Below, piece after piece: positions 32,289 to 44,200 of a DNA stretch of 64,000 bases (within the stretch, counting starts at the first letter, position 1; each line of letters begins with the position of its first letter). The stretch spans positions 1-64,000 of the forward strand of contig NZ_JAHKRM010000039.1 of NCBI RefSeq assembly GCF_019396345.1. The letters are read 5' to 3'. Below the pieces are notes generated by a model that saw nothing but the letters and a program-made list of their open reading frames with translations, was not told the DNA's origin and made no database searches. The DNA is from Nonomuraea guangzhouensis (GTDB lineage: Bacteria; Actinomycetota; Actinomycetes; Streptosporangiales; Streptosporangiaceae). The position numbers were made by a program, and so were the translations under genes.

Positions 32289-35200
32289 ATGTTGAGCCGG
32301 AGTACCAATGCTACGACCGGTGTCGGGCCGGGGGAGCGGCCCGGCGCCGCGCGGCCCGTGCATCGACGTGCCGCGCCTCCGCCGGACACCCGGGAGGATC
32401 TCTTGTCCGCGAACGGATCCCTGCCTACCTACGAACGGCTCTTCGGCGAGCTGGAGTTCCGCGAAGGAGACGAGGCCCGGTCGGTGCACTCGCCGGCCGC
32501 CTATCTCGCCGACCTGCTGCGCCTGCTGGAGGACAGCTTCGAGCGCCCGTCGCTGCTGGAACGGCGGCCGGGATTGAAGGACGTCGTCTTGGACGCCGAC
32601 AACACCTACACCGAGATCCCCTACCTCGATATTGTCGTCGAGGTCCTGGAGAAGGTCGTCGGCGACGACCCGTACGGGCGGTTGCGCAAGATGGAGCATC
32701 CCTTCGACAAGCCGTTCTCCCTGCAGGACGAGCGGCTCAAGGCCTACCTGGAGGAGCTCGGCGTCACCCCGGCGGAGCTGTACCGGCTCTTCGCCGGCGC
32801 CGCCCACCCCGATGTGGTGGCGCGGCTGATGCTGGGGCTGACCCCGCACGAGGTACGCCTGGTGACGACGCCGGTGACCGAGGCGGAGCTGCGGGCCCGC
32901 TACGGGCTGCAGGAGGAGGAACTGACGGCCCTGCGGGACCTCGCCCGCTTCCGCCGCGCGGCCACCCTCACCGCGGACGAGCTGCGCGAGCTGCTGCTGC
33001 AAAACCTCACCCCGGCCCCTCGGCCGGGCCCGGCCGAGGCCAGAGCCTTCTACGTCAACCAGGGCGAGGGCCCGGCCGGCGTGGACGAGGAGGAGGACAC
33101 GCTCGTGTGGGGCGACGGCGAGCCCGTCCCGCTCGCCTGGTACGAGCGGGCGCACCGCTTCGTGCACCTGGCCCGCAAGTCCAGCCTGTCCTTCACCGAC
33201 CTGGACCTCGTGCTGCGCTCCTGCTGCGGCAACCGCATCGACCTGCCCGCGCTGCGCGTCCTGGCGGCCGTCGTCCACCTGCGCAGGACCTGGGACCTGC
33301 CCGTCGACGTCGTATGCGCGCTGGCCGCGCCGATGGACACCGTGGGCGTTCGCGGCGGCGCCGACCCGGTCGGCCTGTTCGGCAGGACGTTCGGCGACCC
33401 CTATGAGCGGGCGCTGATCTGGCCGTGGCCCGATCAGCTGCCAGCCGGGCGGGAAGTTCTGGCCTGCCGCGGCGACATTCTGGCCGCGCGCAACGCCGAG
33501 TACCGCCGCCGGGTCGCGCACGCGCTGGCCGAGCCCGACGTCGCCGAGATCGTCACCCGCTTCCGCGCCAAGTACGCCGCCACGCCGCACGAGACGGCGC
33601 CGTTCGACGGGCCCGCCGTCGGGCTGGCGGAGCTGTCGCTGCTGCACCGCGTCGGCGTGCTCACCTCGGCGCTGGGGATGTCGGCGGCTGAGCTGTTCGA
33701 CGTGCTGGACGTGCTGGACGCCGATCCGGCGCCGCGCCCGTACGGCTCCTTCCCGCCGCCGGTGGACACCGGCGCGGGCACCCGGGACTGCTACCGCACC
33801 CTGGCGGGCGGCGATCCGGCCGCGAGCCTGTGGCTGGCGCAGACGCTGGCCGCCGTGGCCGAGTGGCTGCGCGCCACCGGGCTCGGCCCCATGTCGCTGC
33901 GCGAGATGCTGGGCGGCACGCCGGGCGAGGACGCGGGCGAGCACGCCACCGCCCTGGCCGGCGACCTCAGCTCCCGCCTGGAGCCGTTCGGGCCCGAGGT
34001 GCTCGCCTCCGACCGGTTCGGCGAGCGCGCCGCCGAGGTCGTGTACGACGTGCTGACCGCCTACGACGGCGTGGTCTGCCCGCAGGACGATCGCGTGCTG
34101 CGCTTGGAGCGTTCCATCGCTAAGGCGGCGGCCCACGACGCGCTCACCGACCTGGCCGTGGTGACCGAGGAGGACTTCGCGGGACTCGGCCTGGGCGAGC
34201 GGCTCGCCGCGAAGATCCACGCCAACCTCGTCACCGCCGGCTACTTACGCCCCGACGGGACGATGGAGACGACCGCGCTGCCGCAGGAGGCCGCCGGGCT
34301 GCGCCTGGCGGGCGACTTCACCCCGCACCGCCCCGCCCTGTACACGCTCATCACCCGCCTGCGCCAGGACGCCGCCGGCCCGCCCGCCCTGTACCCGTCC
34401 GACCTGGCCTCGCTCGGCACCACCATGACCGCGGCGGAGCAGACCGAGCTGTACGACAACCTGATCTATAACGGCTGCCTCGACGAGGACGGCCAGATCC
34501 TGTTCACCGGCGACGAGGCGGCCCTGGCCGTCAACGCCGACCTGGGCGGCGCCGCGCCCGCCGCGTTCGAGGCGCTGCACGAGCGGGTGCGCCGCTTCCG
34601 GCAGGACCGGCTCACGCTCGACCCGGACGTCTTCGCCGCCCTGCCGCTCACGCCGGACCAGGTGGAGACACTGGTGGAGGGGCTGCGCTTCAACGGCTGG
34701 CTGGACGCCGACGGCGACTACGCCGACAAGGCGGCACTGGCCGGGCTGAAGGCCGATGACCTGGCCCTGCCGCCGGAGTTCCACCCGTACCGGCAGGGCG
34801 TGCTGGACGCCATGAAGGCGCAGATCGAGGAGTTCCGATCGGAGCTGTTCGCGTTCTCGGCCGAGGACTTCGAGGACCTCGCCGAGGCGGTGGCCGGCCG
34901 GCGCGTGCTGGACCGGCTGGCGGACCTGTGCGCCGAGGACGGCCGGTTGCCCGGCGACGCCGTCCGGCACCTGGCGGGAGAGGCGCCGCTGGGGGACGGG
35001 TTCACGGCGGCCGAGCAGGAGATCGTCGCCGCCCGAGTGGCGGCGGTGGTGCGGGAGGCGAAGCCGTACCGGCTGGACCTGGAGGCGGTGGCGGAGCTCG
35101 GCTTCGACCCGGGCGAGAGCGTCCGCCTGGTCGAGCGGCTCGTCGCCGCCGGCGATCTGGACGGGACGCTGGCCGTACCCGCCGGGCGGCTGGCCTTCTT

Positions 35201-38200
35201 CGGCAACCCGGGCAACACGCTCGGGTACGCCCTGCCCGGGCTGGAGGACTACGCCAAGGACGTGTTCTTCCTGCTGCACAGGGTTGCCGTGGAGCTGGCG
35301 GCGGGCATCGCCGAGATCGTGGAGACCCTGTCCGGGCTGGCCGAGCGCCAGTCCGGCGAGCTGGCGGCCGTGCTGGAGGACGCCCTCGGCGTGCCCGCCG
35401 ATACGGCGCTGGCCATCTGCGCGGGCGTGACGGGCACCCCGACCAGCACCCCGACGGGCGCGCTGGAGACGTTCGTGGTGCCCGCGCTGGCCGCCGCCGA
35501 CCTCGCCGACGAGACCGGCGAGGACCTCGCCGCGCCCGCCGACCCGCGCTTCCGCCACGCCCACCGGCGCGTGCGGGCGTTCGCCGCGCTGGCGGCCCGG
35601 CTGGGCCTGGACGCGGCCGAGGTCGAGGCGGCCTTCCGCGACCAGGACCTGGCGGGCGGGTTCCCCGAGCCGCTGGCCCTGCCGCCGGGCCTCGACCGGT
35701 TCGACGCGCTGCTGGAGTCGGCCGACGGCCACGTGTACCTGTTCCGCGAGCAGCACTACTGGACCTACTCGGCTGACGCCTACGTCCTGGCCGACCAGAA
35801 GGGCAAGCCGCTCAAGGAACTGTCGCCCAGGTTCGAGCAGCTGAGCGGTGTGGACGCCGCCTTCACCGCCTCCGACGGCCTCGAGTGGATCATCGGCCGC
35901 GACCGCGACGGCCTGTCACGCGCGTTCACCCGGACGCCCGGCAGCCTGCGCTGGGTGCCGAAGGAACAGGTCTGGGGCAAGGTGCGCAGCATGTTCACCG
36001 ACCCCGTGCGCATCGACGGCGCGTTCGTGGACGCCGACGGCAGGACGTACCTGTTCTGCGGCGACCAGTACGTCCGCTACTCCGGCCCCGGCTACGCGAC
36101 CGTGGACGAGGGCTACCCGCGCGCCATCGGCCGGTGGTGGGAGGGCGAGGGCCGCACCCCGCTGCCCGAACCCTTCCGCACCGTCGTCGACGCCGGGTTC
36201 CAGGACCGGGATGGCCGCATCCACCTGTTCAGCGGCGACCGCGCCTTCACCGTCGGCGACACCGCCGACCGCCCCATCGCCGGGACCTGGGGGCGAATCC
36301 GCAACGAGCTGGCCGATGGGGGCCGGGTGGACGCCGCCTACGCCGACACGTCGGGCACGTACCTGTTCTCCCGCGACCAGGTCATGGCCTACACCGACGG
36401 CCTGGAGGGCGAGGGCGTCAACGCCGACGACGAGTACCCCAAGCGGATCGGGACGCGCTTCCCCGGCCTGCCGGTGGAGTTCGAGTCGGGCGTCGAGGCG
36501 GCCTTCGCCGACGGCGACGGCGTGGTCCACCTGTTCAAGGACGGCAGGACCGTCGCCGTGGGGGACGCCGCCGGCGCCGTGCCGACCCTGCGGCGGTGGG
36601 GGATCGTCGAGGAGGTGCTGCCCGGCGGGGCCGTGGACGCCGCGTTCGTCGGCATGGACGGCCGCACCTACCTGTTCGGCGGCGAAAGGTACTTGCGGTA
36701 CTCCACCGCCGACTACTCCGTGGCCGACTCCGGCTACCCGCGCCGGGTCGAGGACGACTGGGGCGGGCTGCGCCGGGTGGACGCCGCGTTCGTCATGGAC
36801 CGGCAGACGTACCTGTTCGGGACCGGCGGCAAGCTGCTCGACCTGCCCGTCGAGCACCTCGCCGACCTGGAGGCCGGGCAGGTGACGGCCGTGCTGCGCC
36901 GCCGCCTGCTGGAGCACGGCCTGCCCGTCGCCGAGGAGGCCCGCATCGAAGGCGCCGCCCCGCAGTGGCGGCTCGCCACCGAGCAGGGCGTCAGGCTCGT
37001 CATCGTGTACGAGGCCGGCCTGCTGACCGTGCGGTGCGACCCCGCGGAACAGGCCCCGTTCTACGCCCGCTACTCCACCGCCGACTACACCACGCCCGAC
37101 CCCGGCTTCCCGAGGCCGGTGGGCGACGGCTGGTGGAACCTGCCCGCCGAGGACGGCTTCACCACGGTGGACGCGGTCTTCACCGGGCGGGACGGGCGCA
37201 CGTACGTGTTCAGCGGCAGCCACTACGTGGCCTCCGACGACCGCCGCCGCTGGTGGACCGAGCCGCGGCCATTGCGCGGCCTGTGGGGCAGCCTCCCGTT
37301 CGGCCAGGTGGACGCCGCGTTCGTCGGCAAGGACGGCAAGACGTACGTCTTCGGCGACGGCAGCTACGTGCGCTACTCCACCGCCGACTACAGCCGGGTG
37401 GACGACCGCTACCCGGCGCCGGTCAAACCGTTCTGGGGCAACGTGGCCAATGCCATCGCCCGCACCGGCAAGGTGGACGCGGCGCTGGTCGCCGACTCGA
37501 CCGAGACCGTGAACGGCGTCGAGGTGACGCGCACGCACACGTACCTGTTCTCCGGCGGCCAGTACGTCCGCTACGAGGGCCACGACTACACCCGCGTCCA
37601 GGACGGCTACCCGCGCGCGGTCTCCGCGCTGGCTCAGGAGCCCCGGCTGCGCAACCTGCACCTCACCCTGGACGGCCCCATCGACGCGGTCTGCGCCGAC
37701 CGGCGCAACGTGTTCCTGTTCGAGGGCGGGCGCTGCCACGTCGTGTCCGACACGCTCTACCGCCACTACACCCACCTCGACCTGGCCGGGGTGACGTGCG
37801 CGTTCGTCGAGGACGGGTCGGTGCTCGTGCAGCGGGAGGACGGCTGGTGGCGGCACGGCGCGCTGGAGGGCCTGGCCCCCGGCCAGACGCCGGTCCGGCC
37901 CCGCACGCTGCGGCAGGTGCCCGCCGCGTTCCACGACCAGCTCGACGCCGTGCTGAAGGGCGCGGACGGGAACACGTACCTGTTCAAGGGCGCGTCCTGC
38001 TACAACGTCACGCTCGGCCGCGAGTACCCGCTGGCCGAGGAGTGGGGCCGGCCGCACGACACCATCCACCACGGCAACACGGTGGACGCCGCGTTCGTCG
38101 GCCGCGACGGCAAGACGTACCTGTTCAGCGGCGACCAGTTCGTCGCCCACACCGCGCCGGGGCAGCTCGACGGGGTGCCCCGGCCGATCGCCGCGCACTG

Positions 38201-41200
38201 GGCGGGCCTGACCTCGGTGGCGCTGGCCTACGTGCGTGACGGCGGGACCTACGTGTTCGAGAAGCCGGGACCGGACGGCCGCATGCGCTACCTGGTCTAC
38301 TCCGGCGCGGACTATGCCGCCCCGGCCGAGACGGGGACGGCCGACGCCGGGTTCTGGGGGATCCCGCAGGTCTACCGGGACGAGGGGTTCGGTGTGCCGG
38401 ATGCCGTGCTGTTCGCGGGCGGCGCCATGGTGCTGCTGCACGGCGAGCGGTGTCTGCAGTACACCGAGGCGACGCGGCAGTGGTCGCCGCCGCGCCCGGC
38501 CGAGCGGCTGTGGCCGGGACTCGGCCATGACCGGGCGCCGGGCGAGGTGTTCAAGACCGCCTTCACCGCGACCGACGGCGCCACGTACTTCTTCTTCAGC
38601 CACCAGTTCACCCGCTACTTCGACGGGACGTTCACCCCGATGGCGCCGGTCAGGCAGTGGACCGGCTCGCACGGCATCGACCGGGTGGACGCGGCGGTGG
38701 TCACCGGCGAGCACACGTTCCTGTTCTGCGGCGACCGGTACGTGCGCTACACCGGCTCCGAGTACCGCTACGCCGACCCCGGCTACCCCCGGCCGATCGC
38801 CGCCGAGCTGCGCAAGGAGGAGGCGTTCGCGAACCTCGGCGAGACCTTCGACGACGTGATCCTCGACGGGACCGGCCGCCGGATCCAGGCCGCGCTCGCC
38901 GACCGGCGCACCGTGTTCCTGCTCGCCGGCGGCGGCTGCCACGCCGTGTCCAGGACCGCCGCCACCACCTACGAGCTGGCCGGCGTCGCCGGCCGGGTCC
39001 GCAACGCGGTGGCCGCGGGCAGGGTGGACGCCACCCTGGTCACCGACACCGCCACGTTCCTGTTCGCCGGCGACCAGTACGTGCGCTACTCCGGCCCCGG
39101 CCAGGACCTCGCCGACGAGGGGTATCCGCGCACGATCGCCGCCGGGCTGCCCGCCGAGCTCGGCAGGCCAGCCCTGCCCCTGCCGGAGGACTTCCAGGAC
39201 GGCATCGACGCCGCCTTCCGCGGCCCGGACGGCCACGTCTACCTGTTCAGGAACCGCCAGTGGCTGCGCGCCGACGAGGGCGTGCCGCGTCCGGTGCCCG
39301 GCACCTGGGGCGTCGTGGACAACGCCTTCGACCCCGCCCGCCCGCGCGTGGACGCCGCCTTCACCGCCCCCACCGGCGAGCTGTACGCCTTCACCGGCGG
39401 CCAGTACGTCCGCTACCGGCCGGGCGCGCTGGAGTACGTCGAGGAGGGCTACCCCCGCTCGATCAAGGACGCGTGGGGCGACCTGCCCAGCGGCTTCGAG
39501 GAGGGCATCGACGGCGCGTTCGTCTTCGAGGGCCGCACCTACCTGGCCAAGGGCGACCGGTACGTGCGCGAGGGCGCCGCCGCGCAGCCGTTCAGGCCGC
39601 GCTGGTCGGGGGCCGCCGACTACCGGCTCGACGACATGGCCGCCATCGGCCGCCTCGCCCTGCTGGTCCGCTCCGCGCCCGGCGGGACGGGCGGGTTCTT
39701 GACGGAGGTGGTGGCGGACCCGTACCGGCGGCTGCACGAGCTGTTCGGCTGGGACCCCGAGGAGGTCAGGTGGGTCAGGCGGCACGAGGGGCCGCCCAGC
39801 GACCGCTTCGAGATCGAGTTCCTGCTCCGCCTGGCCGGCCTGTTCGCGGTGACCGGCAGGATGGGCACCGTGCCGTCGCTCGCGTACGGCTCGATCTGGG
39901 CGCCACTGCACGACCCGAGCCCGGAGACGGTCGCCCCCGCGGTCAGCGACACGCTGCACGCCCTGCTCGCGCGCCGCACCGGCCCGCAGGACTGGCCGGC
40001 GCTGGAGCGCCGCCTGCACGACCGGCTCAACACGGCCAAGCGCGACGCGCTGGTCTCCGCCGTGCTGGCCGGGCGGCCGGAGCTGCCCACCTCGCGCGAG
40101 CTGTACGAGCACCTGTTCATCGACGTGGACATGGGCGGGCAGGGCACGTCCTCACGCGTGCGCGAGGCCATCGCCGCCGTCCAGCTCTTCCTGCACCGCT
40201 ACCTCCTCGGCGCCGAGGCGGCCGCGCCGCGCGAGGGCCTGACCGACGAGGCCGTCAGGGAACGGCTGCGCGCCTGGTGGGAGTGGATGTCCGCCTACCG
40301 CATCTGGGAGGCCAACCGGAAGATCTTCCTCTACCCGGAGAACTACGTGCGGCCCGAGCTGCGCGACACCAAGACCCCGGCCTTCCGCGAGCTGGAGGCC
40401 GACCTGCTGCGCGGCGAGATCACCCCGGACGTCGTGCAGCGCGCCTACAAGCGCTACCTGGACGAATATACCGAGGTGTCCCGGCTGGCCATCGCCGGTG
40501 GCTACGTCTACCGGCCCGACGAGGAGGAGAAGGACACCCGGCGGCTGGTGCTGTTCGGCAGGACCAGGACGGAGCCGCGCCGCCACTACTACCGCCGCGC
40601 CGAGTTCAGGGACGGTGACGGGCTATCAGCCACCTGGGGGCCCTGGCTCAAGGTGGACACCCAGATCGACGCCGAGCGGGTGCATCCCGTGCACGCCTTC
40701 GGCCGGGTCTTCGTGTTCTGGGCGGTCGTGGAGAAGGCCGCGCCCGCCGACGCCACCGGCACGACGATCACAACGAAGCCCGGCACCGCCGCCGGCAGCC
40801 AGACCGTCTCGGCCACGCCGCCGGACCACCGGGTCAGGATCCTCTACTCCTTCCTCAACCTGAACGGCGAATGGAGCCCGGCCCAGCTGCTGGCCACCAC
40901 CCCCGAGCAGAGCGAGCCCATCACGAACGCCGAGCTGTACGTGCAGGCCTCGCGAATCGTGCCCGGCGGGACGCAGGACGCGCACGACTCGATCGTCGTG
41001 ACGTGCACGTACAAGCCGGACGACCCCGAACCCCCGGCGTACGCGCTCACCCCCGAGCTGTACGTGGTCGAGGCCACCGGCGTGCGCAAGCCGGCCTCCA
41101 CCGCCAGGCTGGACACGATCTTCCAGGAGCCGGTGGACGAGAGCGCCGCCGTCCCCTTCAACATGCCCGCGGGCACCACCGACGGGCCCTGGCTGAGCGT

Positions 41201-44200
41201 GGACCACAAGGGCGGCAGCTTCCTGTGCCGGCGGGTCACTCCGGACGACAGCCTCGAGGTGCCGATCCGCCGCGTCGACGGCAAGGCGCACCTGCCGAAG
41301 TCGTGGGCGCGCATCGACGCCGCCGTCGAGCTGCCCACCAAGGACCGGCTCCGGTACTACTTCTCCGGCACGGGATTCGTCTCGGCCCCCGCCGAGCAGG
41401 ACCCGGTCGAGGATCCGGCGGAGCCGATCGGGAACCGCTGGGGCATCGTCCGCACCGGCCTGCTGGACAAGGGCGCCGTGGACGCGACCTTCACGCTGCG
41501 CACCAGCAACAGGGTCGTCACCTACGTCTTCTCCGGCACGGAGTACTACCGCTACACCCGCGCCGACAACGTGCTGGGCAAGCTCGACAGCGGCTACCCC
41601 CGGCAGATCGCGGCCAACGGCGACGACCTGCCCGCCTGGACGAAGGTGGACGCGGCCTTCACCCACAGGGGCAAGAACGTGCTCATCTCCCTGGCCCGAG
41701 GCACGTACGTCGAGCTGCCCGACCTCACCGAGCACGACCTGGCCGGCCGCTGGAAGCTGCCCGCGGGCGTGCTGCCGGACGGGATCGCCGCCTTCGGCGA
41801 CGACGTCCTGCTCTTCTCCGGGAACAAGTACTACCTGCTCGGCACCGGCGACCCGGCAGAGCACACCCTGGGGGACGTGGCGGGCATGCCGAAGCAGGGC
41901 CCCGTGAACGCGGTGCTCGCCTACGACAGCGGCCACTACTTCTTCGACAACACCTCGGCCACCTGCACCTACCTCAAGGGGGAGGCGCCCCCGCAGACCC
42001 GCGACTCCAAGGAGCTGGGCCTCGTCCGCACCGTCATGGTCACCGACGAGGGCGTGGACGCCGCGTACGTGGAAGGGGACAAGCTCTACCTGACCCGCGA
42101 GCAGGAGCTGTACCGCTACACCCTGCGGGACGGGCTGCCCGGCCGCTACCTCGACGACGGCTACCCGCTGAAGCTGGAACACAAGGTCAAGGCCGTGTTC
42201 AGGCGGGGCGGCCGGCGCTACGTCTTCAGCGGCGCCGACTACACGATCCTGCCGGAGGGCAAGGAACTGGCGGCCGGCCTGGCCACCAGTCCCGTGCTGA
42301 CGTGGAAGCCGATCGCCGGCAACTGGGGCGGCCTGACGTCCTGGTTCGCCCGCGACTTCACCGGCGTGCTGGACGCCGGCGACAACCTGTACGTGTTCCT
42401 GAACCGCCACTACGCCACCTACCCCTCCGACGCGGCCGTCCAGCGGCCGTTCGAGTACGCCGGACTGCCGTACGAGATCGTCCGGCTGACCTCCAGCACC
42501 GCCTACCGGCTCAACGAGAAGCTGCTGACCGGCGGCGTCGCCGCGCTGCTCGCCCCCCAGACGCAGGAAACCGACGAGCTGCCCGCCTTCAGCAGGACCG
42601 TGTCCAACACCACGACCATCAAGGTCGGATCCCGGTACGAGGTGACCGCGATGCCGACCAGCTCGCACCTGGACTTCCCGAGCGCCAACGGTGGCTACTA
42701 CTGGGAGATCTTCTTCCACGCGCCGCTGCTCATCGCCCAGGCGCTCAACGGCGCCCAGCGCTTCAAGGACGCCAGGGCCTGGTATGAGTACGTCTTCGAC
42801 CCCGCCGAGCCGGTCGCCTACTGGCGGTTCCTGCCCTTCCTCACGCTCGACGTGCGCGCCCTGGCCGCCAACTGCGCGGCCGACCTGGCCGGGCTGCGCC
42901 GCCTGGGCGTCGGTCTGACGGACCTGGCGGACCTGCTCCAACCCATGCTGGAGCGGCTGACCGAGCTGGCCGCGGCCTTCCAGAACCGCACGCTGACCGG
43001 CGAGGACCTGAGCGACCTCGCCGGCATGGCGGCGGCGGACCTCGCGCCCGCGTTCGACGCCGTGACCGGCGCCGGCAACCCCGAGGCCGCCGCGGTGCTG
43101 CGGGGACTGCGCGAGCGGGCCGCCATGATCGGTGGGCTGCGGAGGCAGTACGACCTGATGGGCGACCACGGCCGGCAGCTCGACGCCTACCGCGACGACC
43201 CGTTCGACCCGCACGCCATCGCCGAGCTGCGCCCGGCCGCCTACCGCCGCGCCGTCGTCATGGCCTACATCGACAACCTGCTCGACTGGGGCGACCTGCT
43301 GTTCCGCCAGTACACGGCGGAGAGCATCGACGAGGCCCGGATGGTCTACATCCACGCCTACGACCTGCTGGGCGCGCGGCCCGAAGGTCTGGGCCTGCGC
43401 CCGCTGCCGGAGGCCCGCGGGTACGCCGGGATCAACCGGGTGGACGCGGTGACCGGCGGCGGACAGCTCCTGACCGGGAAGGGCGCCGTGCACGAAGGGG
43501 TGGCGGACCCGTACTTCCACATCCCCGACAACGCGCTGTTCACCGGCTATTGGAACCGCGTCGAGGACCGGCTCCGCAAGATCAGGCAGTCGCTCACCAT
43601 CCTGGGCGTCAGCCGGCCGGTGCCGCTGTTCGAGCCGCCGATCGACCCCATGGAGCTGGTGCGAGGCGCGGCCTCCGGCACCGGCGTCGAGGCGGTGGCC
43701 GCGACGCAGGCCGTCGTGGTGCCGCAGCACCGCTTCTGGTTCCTGTTCCGCCGGGCGCAGGACCTGGTGGACAAGCTCCGCCAGTTCGCCGGCGACCTGC
43801 TCGGCGCGCTGGAGCGGCGCGACGCCGAGGAACTGGCGCTGCTGCAGGCCAGGCAGGAGGGCGTGATCCTGGCCATGACCCGCGGCGTCAGGGAGGCGCA
43901 GGTCCGCGCGGCCACCGCGAACCTGCACGAGGCGCAGGCCGGCCGCGAGGCCGTGAGCACGCGAGCCCAGCACTACGAGCAGCTGATCGCCGACGGCCTG
44001 TCGGCGCTCCAGCTCGACCAGCTCCGGCTGATGCAGGACGCCGCCAACTCCCACCTGGCCGCGGCCGGGCTGAAGATCGGCGCGGCCATCGCCTACGCCG
44101 CGCCGCAGATCCTGGCCGGCCCGTTCATCATGGGCACCGAGTTCGGCGGCGACCAGATCGGCGCCGCGCTGGACAAGGGGGCGGAGATCTCGGAGTCACT

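Noticed and set aside
35916..40112. A very long minus-strand open frame (1,398 codons) opposite the hemopexin repeats
   Set aside because: It is antisense to clearly coding repeats, lacks any recognisable motif and is low-complexity (Gly, Val, Arg, His); high GC at third positions keeps such frames open.
35700..42450. Tandem repetition considered as CRISPR or DNA satellite
   Set aside because: Units vary in length and sequence, keep the reading frame and conserve protein motifs; they are protein repeats.
40626..44054. Another long minus-strand frame opposite the TcA C-terminal half
   Set aside because: Same reason: shadow of the real gene, no family signal, no ribosome site.
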